Assembly: GCF_026278345.1 (NCBI RefSeq)
Contig: NZ_CP111085.1
Span: 4,684,282-4,748,281, forward strand
Reading direction: 5' to 3'
Length of the DNA stretch: 64,000 nt
DNA from: Tellurirhabdus rosea
GTDB lineage: Bacteria > Bacteroidota > Bacteroidia > Cytophagales > Spirosomataceae
In this document: positions 51,449 to 60,205 of the stretch, piece by piece
Position numbering within the stretch: position 1 is the stretch's first letter
How the letters are laid out: each line of letters opens with the position of its first letter
The notes under the pieces: generated by a model
The model's input: the letters and a program-made list of their open reading frames with translations, nothing else
Told to the model about the DNA's origin: nothing
Databases searched by the model: none
Translations under genes and position numbers: made by a program

Positions 51449-52227
51449 TTGATGACGGCTTCGGCGACGTTGCCGCTGAAGAAATTCCAGAAACTGCTTT
51501 CCTGATGCGTATGGAGCACGATCAGATCGGCGCTACTTTCTTCGGCGAAGCGGATGATGCCGTCCGGAATGTTTTTGTGCGCGTAAATAACCAGATCGTA
51601 GTCCGTGAGGCCCTGACGACCGGCCCATTGTGCCATCCATTCGCGGATGCCGTCGGCGGCGCGGTTGTCGGTCGGGGTCATGACGTACACAAACCGGCGC
51701 TTGCCCTCGTCGAACGGGGCGGGAAGGGGCCGGGCCGGAGCGAGGCGGTCGTCTGCGTCGAGCGCAAAGACGCTGACCTTCGGGCTCACTTCCGTCGTGT
51801 TTTCTTTGATAATCAACACCGGGCAGTGTGCGTAGTTGGCCACTTTTTCGGCGTTGGAACCCCAGAGCCACTCCTGCATTCCGCGCGCGCCGTGGGATGC
51901 CACGACGATGAGGTCGGCGGGCTGGCGGGTAATGGAGCCGTACAGGCCGTCGGCGCCTTCCGCTACGACGGGCGTGAGGGTTAAATCCTGAAATTCCGGC
52001 TGCTGGCAAAGCGCCGTGAGTTCCGTCCGAGCCTCTGCTACCTGCTGGTTTCTGTAATCGGCGGCAATCCGGGCGGTATGGTCCGACATGATTTCTTCCG
52101 AAACAAAGAACGGGACGTAATGCAGCAGGGTGATGGCGGCTCCCGTCCGGCGGGCGAGGGAGGCGGCTACCCGGAGGGCCTGGTTAGCGAGCGGGCTGAG
52201 GTCGGTTGGAACAAGGATCGTTTTCAT
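51409..52227 (-). CDS. Tandem-domain universal stress protein
   Basis: A 272-residue cytoplasmic protein with two Usp domains. The first (1-145) starts KTILVPTDLSPLANQALRVA and has the ATP-binding loop IVVASHGARGMQEWLWGSNA; the second (about 160-272) has LVIYAHKNIPDGIIRFAEES and VLHTHQESSFWNFFSGNVAE, where the first Gly of the nucleotide loop is missing, so it may not bind ATP. Family members respond to starvation and stress. The start at 52227 is chosen for homology; a longer frame upstream is not conserved in type. It ends 40 bp inside the convergent aminotransferase gene. Confidence 0.9.
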   Translation of the reverse strand: MKTILVPTDLSPLANQALRVAASLARRTGAAITLLHYVPFFVSEEIMSDHTARIAADYRNQQVAEARTELTALCQQPEFQDLTLTPVVAEGADGLYGSITRQPADLIVVASHGARGMQEWLWGSNAEKVANYAHCPVLIIKENTTEVSPKVSVFALDADDRLAPARPLPAPFDEGKRRFVYVMTPTDNRAADGIREWMAQWAGRQGLTDYDLVIYAHKNIPDGIIRFAEESSADLIVLHTHQESSFWNFFSGNVAEAVINHATLPVLVVPVA

Positions 52228-52470
52228 GATTGTCGGAGGAAGTTGGTACAAAGCAAACCGGCTCCGGGCCCGGAAGGTATGAGGGTGCTCATTCCGGCAG
52301 CTAAATGAAATCATACGGCCCGACCCGCGCCGTTTTCTTCCGCAGAATTTCGTATCTTCACTAAGCGAACAATTCGGCTTTCCGCGCTGTTTTGCCAACG
52401 CACCCTACGCGCGGCACACCGGAGTCACAACCAACGGATGACAGCGGTTTGCCGACTGACCGACCACTAT

Positions 52471-53574
52471 ATGAAAGGCTTTGCATTTGGAAAATACGTT
52501 CCGCCCGAACAGAAAGAAGGCAATAAATTCGACCAGTTGTGGAATGTCTTTCAGCAGTTGCTGCTGATGACCAACGGGGATGTCGAACAGGCGATGTCCT
52601 GGATGAACCAGCTCGACCGGCAGTACGGACTCACGGACGACCAGTATGGCATGGGCGACTTTTTTGAAGACCTTAAGCGGAAAGGCTACCTCACCGAACA
52701 GAATGAGGAAGGTCAGGTCTTTATGACGCCGAAAAGTGAGCAGTCCATCCGCCGCTCGGCGCTGGAGGAGATTTTCGGAAAACTGAAACGCTCCAAATCC
52801 GGCGGCAACCACCACACCCCATACACGGGGACCGGCGACGAGATGAGCAGCGACCTCCGCGACTTCCAGTTCGGCGATACGCTCGAACAGATTTCGATGA
52901 CCGAATCCATCCGCAACGCGCAGATCAACAGCGGGGTGGAGGAGTTTACGCTCATGGAGCGCGACCTGGAAGTGGTCGAAAAAGAGCAGAAGACCCAGAC
53001 GTCCACGGTACTGATGATCGACATCAGCCACTCGATGATTCTGTACGGCGAAGACCGCATCACGCCCGCCAAGAAGGTGGCCATGGCGCTGGTCGAGCTG
53101 GTGAAGCAGAAGTATCCCAAAGACACGCTCGACATCATCGTCTTCGGAAACGATGCCTGGCAGATTCAGGTGAAGGATTTGCCGTATCTGGAAGTCGGGC
53201 CGTACCACACCAATACCGTGGCCGGTCTGGAACTGGCGATGGACCTGCTGCGCCGCCGCAAGAACAAGAACAAGCAGATTTTCATGATCACGGACGGGAA
53301 ACCAACCTGTCTGAAAGAAGGCATCCGGTACTACAAAAACAGCTTTGGCCTCGACCGCAAGATTGTCTCTAAAACGCTGACGCTGGCCGCCCAGTGCCGC
53401 CGCCTGAACGTGCCGATTACCACCTTCATGATTGCGTCGGACCCGTACCTCAAGCAGTTTGTCCATGAGTTTACCAAAGTGAACAACGGCCGGGCTTACT
53501 ACAGCAGCCTTCAGGGCCTGGGCAACATGATGTTCGAGGACTTCCAGCGGAACCGGAGGAAGAATATTAAATGA
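52471..53574 (+). CDS. VWA-domain protein of a MoxR/ChlI-type ATPase pair
   Basis: A 367-residue cytoplasmic protein. Residues 1-110 are a helical part (GKYVPPEQKEGNKFDQLWNV); the von Willebrand A domain starts near 177 with the MIDAS motif LMIDISHSM (DxSxS, 184-188), followed by LDIIVFGNDAWQI and FMITDGKPTC. This resembles proteins that work with magnesium-chelatase-like AAA+ ATPases as substrate or metal-loading chaperones. The likely partner is the ATPase at 55598, on the same strand but separated by an opposite-strand gene. ATG at 52438 is an alternative start. Confidence 0.85.
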   Translation: MKGFAFGKYVPPEQKEGNKFDQLWNVFQQLLLMTNGDVEQAMSWMNQLDRQYGLTDDQYGMGDFFEDLKRKGYLTEQNEEGQVFMTPKSEQSIRRSALEEIFGKLKRSKSGGNHHTPYTGTGDEMSSDLRDFQFGDTLEQISMTESIRNAQINSGVEEFTLMERDLEVVEKEQKTQTSTVLMIDISHSMILYGEDRITPAKKVAMALVELVKQKYPKDTLDIIVFGNDAWQIQVKDLPYLEVGPYHTNTVAGLELAMDLLRRRKNKNKQIFMITDGKPTCLKEGIRYYKNSFGLDRKIVSKTLTLAAQCRRLNVPITTFMIASDPYLKQFVHEFTKVNNGRAYYSSLQGLGNMMFEDFQRNRRKNIK

Positions 53575-53576
53575 TC

Positions 53577-53669
53577 AGAACCGGGATTACACAGATTTAG
53601 GGATTAACTATGATTCTAATTGAGGCAAAGCATCACAGTTAATCCCTAAATCTGTGTAATCCCGGTCCT
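53577..53669. repeat. Perfect 29-bp inverted repeat between convergent genes
   Basis: CCGGGATTACACAGATTTAG type arm (53581-53609) and its exact complement (53637-53665) with a 27-nt loop, just after the VWA stop. Unlike the microsatellite palindromes it is not built of short units; it resembles the AATCTGCG repeats elsewhere in this window. Possibly a two-way terminator. Confidence 0.85.
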
Positions 53670-53671
53670 GA

Positions 53672-55468
53672 CTATTCCACCACAAACCCTTTCGTCGTGC
53701 ACACGGTCCCGGCCGCATTTGTCAGGCAGATGGGGCCGTTTTTGGCGTCGGCGGGAACGGTGACAATGAGGCTTGTGCCGCTGAGGCGGAAGGTCGCCGT
53801 GGAAGACGCGCCGTTGCTGAATTTGACGGACGTTACCGTGTTCAGGTTTACGCCGGTGATGGTGATGGTGCCGCCTGCTTTAGCCGAATCGGGTGAGAAG
53901 GCGAGGCCGGACAGGGGCTTCAGCACCGTAAAGGCCGTTCCGGTCGTGGTGGTGCCCGCCGGATTGACCACCCGGACCGGGCCGCTGTCGGCATCGGCCG
54001 GCACTTTCACCCAGATTTCCTCCTCTGTATTCCGCCCGTCGAAAGCCGCGGCGGTGGTGCTGCCGGTGAAAAATACGTCGGCATCTTTCAGATAATCGCC
54101 TTTTATCGTAACCCGTCCACCCACGGCCGCCCGGTTGGTAAAGTCCGTGATGACAGGCCGCTGAACAACCGTCAGGGTGCGGCTCGATGTGGCGGTTCCG
54201 GCGCGGTTGGTGACGCTGACCGTCGCCGAGGTCGCACTGGCCGGCACCGTTACGCGCACGGCGGAGCCTTCCGTCCGGCTCGCGATGGTAGCGACCTGAT
54301 CGCCGATTTTCACTTCCCGAATCCGGTTCAGGTTCTGGCCGGTGATCGTCAGTTGGTCGCCGGGTTTGACGCGGTCGGGGCTGAACGAAATGTTGGCGGG
54401 CAGAAAGGCCACGAAGAAATTGACCGCGCTGCTGGCCGAGCCGCCTACGCCGTTGACGTTGATCGGAAACTCGCCGGACTGCGTTACGTCCGGAACCGTT
54501 ACCTCCAGCTGGGTATTGCTCAACACCCGGAACGGCGCTTCGAGGTTGCCAAAAATGACGCGGCTGATGTCGAGCAGATTCAGACCCGTCAGGATGAACT
54601 TGTCGCCGCGGACGCCCTCGTTCGGGCTGATGTTGCTGACGGCCGGAGGGCTCACGATGACCAGGCTGTCGCCGCTGGTGGCCGTCAGTCGGTTGTAGGT
54701 CGTAATGACGATCCGGCCGGAGCGGGCCGTCTGCGGCACATAGGTGCGGATGATTTCGTCCTGAATACCGGTCACGTTGACATCGACCACCACCCCGCCA
54801 ATCTGCACTACGCCGCCCGTAAAGTTGCGGCCCTGAATCACGATTTCGGAGCCGGGCCGGGCGCGTCTGGGCGTAAAGGATGTGATCTCGGGAACCCCGG
54901 CCACCAGAAATTCGGAGGAAACCTGACCGCCGGAAGTAGTCAGGGTGATGTTGGACGGGCCGCGCCCGATGTTTTGCGGAATCTGAAATTTAACGGATTT
55001 CTGCGTCGAGTCGGAAATGACCGTGACGGGGATGCCGCCCACCCGGATGCCCCGAAGCTGGTCGAGGAAATCGCCGGTCAGGGTGATGGTATTGCCGGAA
55101 AGCCCGTAGTCCGGGCTGACCGCCGTAATGGTCGGGGCGGGTTGCAGCACCGTAAAGGATAGCGGTTCGGAGGCCCCTTCGCTGTTGGAAAGCTGAATGA
55201 GCGTCTGGCCGAGCGGCATCCGCGGAACGGTGACGATCACGGATTGGTCCGTGGCCGATTTGACGGCGGCGGAGACCGTGGTCCCGGAAACGCCGAACGT
55301 CACGGCCGGGCTGTCGCCGAACTTGGCCCCCGTGAGCGTGATGTCTTCACCGATGCGTGCGCTGGTCGGCGTGATGCGCCAGACTTCAGGCGGGTAGTTT
55401 TTGACCCGGCAGGAAACCTGAGTGAGGAGCAGGAAAAGGAGACCGACAAGGGAGAATTTTATTCGCAT
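53672..55468 (-). CDS. Lipoprotein with seven IPT/TIG domains
   Basis: A 598-residue surface or periplasmic lipoprotein (signal to TQVSC, Cys20). After it come about seven IPT/TIG immunoglobulin-like domains of about 80 residues each (about 27-107, 110-190, 192-272, 275-353, 355-435, 437-515 and 517-598), each opening with a P-x-I-x-x-[FV]-x-P-x-x-[GA] type strand and the motif G-x-x-[IV]-x-I-x-G-x-[NF]-[LF]. No enzyme domain is present. Such proteins bind glycans or proteins at the surface. It interrupts an otherwise adjacent VWA-ATPase pair on the other strand. The start is chosen for the signal peptide. Confidence 0.85.
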   Translation of the reverse strand: MRIKFSLVGLLFLLLTQVSCRVKNYPPEVWRITPTSARIGEDITLTGAKFGDSPAVTFGVSGTTVSAAVKSATDQSVIVTVPRMPLGQTLIQLSNSEGASEPLSFTVLQPAPTITAVSPDYGLSGNTITLTGDFLDQLRGIRVGGIPVTVISDSTQKSVKFQIPQNIGRGPSNITLTTSGGQVSSEFLVAGVPEITSFTPRRARPGSEIVIQGRNFTGGVVQIGGVVVDVNVTGIQDEIIRTYVPQTARSGRIVITTYNRLTATSGDSLVIVSPPAVSNISPNEGVRGDKFILTGLNLLDISRVIFGNLEAPFRVLSNTQLEVTVPDVTQSGEFPINVNGVGGSASSAVNFFVAFLPANISFSPDRVKPGDQLTITGQNLNRIREVKIGDQVATIASRTEGSAVRVTVPASATSATVSVTNRAGTATSSRTLTVVQRPVITDFTNRAAVGGRVTIKGDYLKDADVFFTGSTTAAAFDGRNTEEEIWVKVPADADSGPVRVVNPAGTTTTGTAFTVLKPLSGLAFSPDSAKAGGTITITGVNLNTVTSVKFSNGASSTATFRLSGTSLIVTVPADAKNGPICLTNAAGTVCTTKGFVVE

Positions 55469-55597
55469 ACAGAGCATCACAAACGCACGAAACCGGCATC
55501 TTGCCGTAAATTTAACCAAATTAGCCAAGCAAAAACCATTTGCCTGAAAAGCCTGTTTACCTGTCCGGATACCTCCACCAACCAAAACCCCGATTGA

Positions 55598-57121
55598 ATG
55601 AGCTACCGAAATCTAAAAGCAAAGGATTTACTGCAAATTAAAACCCTTGGCGACCTCAAAAAGGCGGGCTATCAGACAAAATCTATCAAACAGGAACTTC
55701 GCGATAATCTTATTGACAAAATCCGTGCTAAAGAAGCGGTTTTTCCCGGCATCTGGGGTTACGAAGATACAGTGATTCCGGAAGTTGAACGGGCGATTCT
55801 GTCCATGCACCATATCAACCTGCTCGGGCTGCGCGGCCAGGCCAAAACCCGGATTGCCCGCCTGATGGTGAACCTGCTGGACGAGTACATTCCCGTGGTG
55901 GAAGGGTCGGAACTGAACGATGACCCGCTGCAGCCGCTTTCCCACCATGCCCGCGCGCTGGTGCAGGAGCGGGGCGATATGACGCCGGTTTCGTGGCTGC
56001 ACCGCGACGATCGCTACACCGAAAAGCTGGCAACGCCCGATGTGTCGGTGGCCGACCTGATCGGCGACGTGGACCCCATTAAGGCGGCAACGCTGAAACT
56101 GCCGTACTCCGACGAACGGACGATCCACTTTGGACTCATTCCCCGTTCGCACCGCTGTATTTTTGTCATCAACGAACTGCCTGATTTACAGGCCCGTATT
56201 CAGGTGTCGCTGTTTAACATTCTCCAGGAAGGCGACATCCAGATTCGGGGCTTCAAGCTGCGGCTGCCCCTCGACATCCAGTTCGTCTTTACGGCGAACC
56301 CGGAAGACTATACGAACCGGGGCAGCATCGTGACGCCGCTGAAAGACCGGATCGACAGCCAGATTGTGACGCACTACCCGAAATCGCTCGAAATCGGTAA
56401 GAAAATCACCCAGCAGGAAGCCATCATCAAAACAGAGCAGAAAGGGCTGGTGAAGACCAACGATCTGGTGGCGGACCTGATCGAGCAGGTGGCGATTGAG
56501 GCGCGGGGCAGTGAGTATGTGGATGCCAAAAGCGGCGTTTCGGCCCGTCTGACTATTTCGGCTTACGAAAACCTGCTCTCGGCGGCCGAACGGCGGGCGC
56601 TGCTCAATAGCGAAAAGGAAACCTACGTCCGCGTGGCGGATCTGTACGGCGTGGTGCCTTCGATCTGCGGCAAGGTGGAACTGGTGTACGAAGGCGAAGT
56701 GGAAGGTCCGGTCATTGTGGCCCAGAACCTGATCGGCAAAGCCATCCGCAACCAGTTTCTGAATTACTTCCCGAACCCGGAGAAGGCCAAGAAAGACAAG
56801 CGGGGCAATCCGTACAAGAAAATTACGGACTGGTTCGGAGATGGCAACGTCATGGAAGTTCTCAACGACCTTTCCACCCGTGATTACGAAGCCCGCCTGC
56901 GCACCATCGACGGCCTCGACGACCTGGTGGATCAGTACCACCAGCGGCTGGGCCGTCAGGAAAAGCTGTTCATGATGGAGTTTGCCCTCCACGGTCTTGC
57001 CGAACACTCGCTCATCGGGAAAAAGTCCCTGGATACCGGTCAGCAGTTCAAAGACCTGCTCGGCTCCATGTTCAACCCCGGAACGCGGTTCGGAGAAGAA
57101 GAGGACGAGGACCAGTTTTAA
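55598..57121 (+). CDS. AAA+ ATPase, magnesium chelatase ChlI/MoxR-like
   Basis: A 507-residue AAA+ protein, cytoplasmic. The Walker A region is LGLRGQAKTRIARLM (GLRGQAKT, 77-84), where the usual last Gly of GxxGxGK[ST] is Ala; the Walker B region is CIFVINELPD (188-196), with Asn where Asp is usual. The sensor-type FVFTANPEDYTNRGSIVTPL and DRIDSQIVTHYPK (arginine finger region) are present. The C-terminal half (about 300-507) is helical and acidic at its end. With the VWA protein at 52471 it probably forms a MoxR/VWA-type chaperone for assembling or activating a protein. The altered Walker residues could be a subfamily trait. Confidence 0.87.
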   Translation: MSYRNLKAKDLLQIKTLGDLKKAGYQTKSIKQELRDNLIDKIRAKEAVFPGIWGYEDTVIPEVERAILSMHHINLLGLRGQAKTRIARLMVNLLDEYIPVVEGSELNDDPLQPLSHHARALVQERGDMTPVSWLHRDDRYTEKLATPDVSVADLIGDVDPIKAATLKLPYSDERTIHFGLIPRSHRCIFVINELPDLQARIQVSLFNILQEGDIQIRGFKLRLPLDIQFVFTANPEDYTNRGSIVTPLKDRIDSQIVTHYPKSLEIGKKITQQEAIIKTEQKGLVKTNDLVADLIEQVAIEARGSEYVDAKSGVSARLTISAYENLLSAAERRALLNSEKETYVRVADLYGVVPSICGKVELVYEGEVEGPVIVAQNLIGKAIRNQFLNYFPNPEKAKKDKRGNPYKKITDWFGDGNVMEVLNDLSTRDYEARLRTIDGLDDLVDQYHQRLGRQEKLFMMEFALHGLAEHSLIGKKSLDTGQQFKDLLGSMFNPGTRFGEEEDEDQF

Positions 57122-57224
57122 AAATTAAGAATTAAAAGTTAAGAGTTAAAAGTATGCTCCGCTTGGGAATGACACCTATCTGAGCGGAGCATACCTTTAA
57201 CTCTTAACTTTTAATTTTTAACTA
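57120..57224. repeat. Palindrome with AATTAAG/GTTAAGA arms and GCTCCGC core
   Basis: Between convergent genes. Arms of AAAATTAAGAATTAAAAGTT type; core ATGCTCCGC...GCGGAGCAT. It begins at the ATPase TAA stop and ends at the YbjQ TAG stop. Confidence 0.87.
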
Positions 57225-57542
57225 TTCTACGACCACCGCCGTTCCGTTGGCGCTGACCATGAGCAGGCCGCCGTTGTTGCCGATGGTCTGGTAGTCGAGG
57301 TCGACGGCGATGATGGCGTTGGCGCCGAGGCGCTGGGCCTGTTCGATCATTTCGGAAATGGCGATGCCCTTGGCTTCGCGCAGGGCTTGCTCGTAGGCGC
57401 CCGAACGTCCGCCGACCACGTCGCGGACGCTGGCAAAAAAGTCTTTGATGAGGTTGGAGCCAATGATGGCTTCGCCGTTGGCCAGTCCGAGGTACTGAGT
57501 GATGCGTTTGCCCTCGATGTTGGGAGTAGTGGTTATCAGCAT
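57222..57542 (-). CDS. YbjQ/UPF0145 family protein
   Basis: A 106-residue soluble protein with the family pattern: MLITTTPNIEGKRITQYLGL, then VRDVVGGRSGAYEQALREAK, MIEQAQRLGANAIIAVDLDY and GGLLMVSANGTAVVVE. It is a small beta-alpha protein, probably a pentamer; its role is unknown (a heavy-metal-binding label in databases is not well supported). The length is that of the family. Confidence 0.93.
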   Translation of the reverse strand: MLITTTPNIEGKRITQYLGLANGEAIIGSNLIKDFFASVRDVVGGRSGAYEQALREAKGIAISEMIEQAQRLGANAIIAVDLDYQTIGNNGGLLMVSANGTAVVVE

Positions 57543-57657
57543 TTGGTAAAAGAGGCAAAGTAACGGATTGACAAAGTAGCAAATATCTAAGTCACTTTAC
57601 AACCGCACGACGGCAATGCCCGCCTCCTTTGTCACTTTGCTCCGTTTGGACGTGCCC

Positions 57658-59247
57658 TTACGATACCGCTACCGGCTGGGGCTCCGGAACGGAGTCGGAG
57701 CGCAGGGGCAGGCCCAACCGAAACACCGTGCCGCCGATTTCCGGTGAGTCCACCTCAATGGTAGCGCCGAGTTTGTCGGACAGCGCCTTCACGATGGAAA
57801 GGCCCAGACCGGACGAGCTTTCGTTGTTGGTCGGGCGGGCCGACAGGCGCTGAAACCGTTTGAAAAGCTTGTGCCGCTCGTCCGGCTGAATGCCCGGGCC
57901 CTCGTCCCGGATGGAGATGTAGCAGCGCTCATTGTATTCGTCGACCGAAATGTAGATGTTCCGGCCGATGGGGGTGAATTTCAAGGCGTTGCTGATGAGG
58001 TTGTCCAGAATCCGCACGACCAGTTCAAAATCGGAATGCAGGATAATGGGCTGGGGCGGCTTGTTGACGTGCAGCGTTATGTCTTTCTGGATGGCCTGGA
58101 CCTGGTACCCGCTGATGAGCGATTCGATGAGGTCGTCGAGTTCGATTTCGCTGATCTGCAGCGGCTGTTCGGAATAAACCAGGGAGTTATAGAAGACAAT
58201 GCTGTTGATGAGGTCAACGCCCCGGCGCACCGTTTTGAGGCCATATTCGATGTTCTCCTGCTGTTCCTCGTCCAGGTTATGGCTGCTCATCAGAGAGTGA
58301 AAAATGGCGGCAATGGTTGCCAGCGGGGACTTCAAATCGTGGGCAATGACACTGATCAGACTTTCAATTTCGCGATTGACTTCTGCCAATTCTTCATTTT
58401 TGTGGGTCAGACTGTTGTGTTGTTCCATAAGGTGCCGATTAGCCCAGAATAGTTCAGAGATGTCGTTGAACATCCACTGACGGCCCCGGAAGTCGTTGGT
58501 CCGGATCGGGTGCGAAGTAACACTTATGACTTTATTCCCCAAATCCAGAATGCGGTCTTTTATTTCAAAATTGGGGTCGAGCAGCAATTGCATCAGCTCC
58601 AGCTGGTTGCCGAAGGCCTGTTTGCTGCGGCTGAGCAGGGCCAGAATGGCCGAAAAAACAGAGTTGACGGTATGCTCGGAATGGTGGTTGGGCAGCTCCA
58701 GCAGATCGGCCGCCGCCGGGTTGAGCCAGACCGAATTGGCAATTTCGTTGATCTGGATGAGGCCCTGAGACGCCATCCGGAACCGCGATTCCAGCTGCTG
58801 GTTCAGCCCGACCACGTGCTGGGACATGACCTGAAGCAGAATTTTATCCTGAAGCCACCGCAGGGCCATCCGCAGATCATCGTCCGACTGAAGCGGCGGC
58901 TGATTCCAGCTGATCAGAATCCAGCCGTTGAGCGAGGGGTGAAAAAGGGCGTGACTGAACAGCGTATATTCATTACCGAAAAAGAACCGGAGCGACTGGG
59001 GCAGTTCCTCCGGAATCAGCTGATCGCGGGTCTGGGCCGCTGCCCGGCACGGAAATACCCCCGGCAGCATGTACGAAGGCGAGGCAAACAGTAAGTCACA
59101 GAGAGAATCCTGATACCAGCGCAGAATACAAATTCGGTCGGCTCCCGTAAATTTTTTTATCAGGGTAACGCAGGCCGCAATATCCGGTGTGTTGTCAGAA
59201 TCCGACTCAACCTGATTATAGGCCTGGAAAAATTCATTCCAATTCAT
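57658..59247 (-). CDS. Orphan soluble sensor histidine kinase
   Basis: A 529-residue kinase without membrane helices. N-terminal part (1-140) has the look of a GAF-like sensor domain (CVTLIKKFTGADRICILRWY, LNGWILISWNQPP); then a PAS domain (about 155-265, FRMASQGLIQINEIANSVWL, GRQWMFNDISELFW), a short coiled coil (about 270-295), HisKA with phospho-acceptor His303 in VIAHDLKSPL, and HATPase with LDNLISNALKFTP, IRDEGPGI and ESSSGLGLSIV. No response regulator is adjacent, so its partner and signal are unknown. Confidence 0.92.
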   Translation of the reverse strand: MNWNEFFQAYNQVESDSDNTPDIAACVTLIKKFTGADRICILRWYQDSLCDLLFASPSYMLPGVFPCRAAAQTRDQLIPEELPQSLRFFFGNEYTLFSHALFHPSLNGWILISWNQPPLQSDDDLRMALRWLQDKILLQVMSQHVVGLNQQLESRFRMASQGLIQINEIANSVWLNPAAADLLELPNHHSEHTVNSVFSAILALLSRSKQAFGNQLELMQLLLDPNFEIKDRILDLGNKVISVTSHPIRTNDFRGRQWMFNDISELFWANRHLMEQHNSLTHKNEELAEVNREIESLISVIAHDLKSPLATIAAIFHSLMSSHNLDEEQQENIEYGLKTVRRGVDLINSIVFYNSLVYSEQPLQISEIELDDLIESLISGYQVQAIQKDITLHVNKPPQPIILHSDFELVVRILDNLISNALKFTPIGRNIYISVDEYNERCYISIRDEGPGIQPDERHKLFKRFQRLSARPTNNESSSGLGLSIVKALSDKLGATIEVDSPEIGGTVFRLGLPLRSDSVPEPQPVAVS

Positions 59248-59604
59248 ATCCGGTCAGCCGTCAATTATTATTTGTCTTGCAATAGCTAGAGTTCATCGTC
59301 TTTTCTATTGACAATCAATGGTGTGTTAGTTACCTCTTTTGTTCTTTAAAGAACTACAAATGTACCTCTTAGTATACTAAGAAAATATAGTTTGCCGCAT
59401 TTAGATTTATTAAAATTTACAAATTCCCCGCCTGCAGCCTATTTCAAGCATCTGCAGACAAATTAAGCCGGAAAGCCCGGACATCTTGACCGTTCAATCA
59501 AAGAATGCATCATTCATCCACTTTCCGGAAAACTTCTTTTTAGTATTTCGCAATTTTGAGGCCGTTTATTCGTCATCCATTATACCTTCCCCAAATTTTT
59601 CACC
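59248..59604. other. Divergent intergenic region with promoter-like sites
   Basis: About 360 bp, AT-rich near 59270-59420. It holds the histidine kinase -7 box (listed) and CAATTTTG at 59551-59558, one mismatch from a plus-strand -7 box, 47 bp before the small lipoprotein gene. Nothing else recognised. Confidence 0.5.
59357..59364 (-). promoter_or_regulatory. Candidate -7 box of the histidine kinase gene
   Basis: Minus-strand TACATTTG, an exact match to TAnnTTTG, about 110 bp upstream of the start codon; no -33 TTG at the expected spacing. Confidence 0.45.
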
Positions 59605-60153
59605 ATGTACTCAAAATCCATTCTACGCATCCCTGCCGGCTGGACAGCCCTGCTGCTGCTGGTTCTGCCCCTCTGGCTTGCCAGCTGCAAAAAGGAAAAC
59701 GACGTAACCTCTCCCAACTCGGCCGAAGGCAGCTGGCGCATCAACGCCCTGCGGTTCGACCCGGCTTTCGACTTGTTTGACATCGGGGTTCCGACCAGTG
59801 ACGCGGTGGCGACCCTGAAGCAGGTGGCTACCCAGTTTCCGGAATATGCCGACGATGTAACGTGCTTTACCGAAACCCGTTATACGTTTAACAGCAACGG
59901 CTCCGTGGCTGTCGCCGAATCTCCGAAATGTGCTTCCAGCGCTGACTTCGAAAACCTTAATCCGGTTGACAACACCGCCAAGTGGAAAGTCGAAAATAAC
60001 AAGATTACGCTGACCGACGCCAGCGGGTCGGAAACCTACGATTTCTCGCGTAACGGCGATACCATGAACTGGAGCGTTAAGGAGACGGACGATTTCGACG
60101 GCGACGGCAAGACCGAGACCGTGACGCTGACGCTGGAGTTTAAGAAAATATAA
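59605..60153 (+). CDS. Small lipocalin-like lipoprotein
   Basis: A 182-residue lipoprotein (signal to WLASC, Cys28). Its body has the pattern of the small lipocalin-like/DUF5004 group of Bacteroidota: GSWRINALRFDPAFDLFDIG, CFTETRYTFNSNGSVAVAES, NTAKWKVENNKITLTDASGS and TMNWSVKETDDFDGDGKTET. The segment DFDGDGKTE looks like an isolated EF-hand or calcium loop. Two Cys (in VTCFT and PKCAS) may form a disulfide. Function unknown; probably at the outer membrane. A clear terminator follows. Confidence 0.78.
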   Translation: MYSKSILRIPAGWTALLLLVLPLWLASCKKENDVTSPNSAEGSWRINALRFDPAFDLFDIGVPTSDAVATLKQVATQFPEYADDVTCFTETRYTFNSNGSVAVAESPKCASSADFENLNPVDNTAKWKVENNKITLTDASGSETYDFSRNGDTMNWSVKETDDFDGDGKTETVTLTLEFKKI

Positions 60154-60173
60154 ATAGTGGCTTTCCAGGCTAC

Positions 60174-60205
60174 AGCCCGCTTCCGGCCGGAAGCGGGCTT
60201 TTTTT
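60174..60205 (+). terminator. Rho-independent terminator
   Basis: A 13-bp perfect stem AGCCCGCTTCCGG / CCGGAAGCGGGCT followed by a run of six or seven T, 20 bp after the lipoprotein gene. It ends at the stop codon of the convergent glycosylase gene. Confidence 0.95.

Noticed and set aside
57543-57657. CAAAGT-containing inverted repeat as another member of the palindrome family
   Set aside because: The arms are short and imperfect, and the GCTCCG word lacks its complementary partner.
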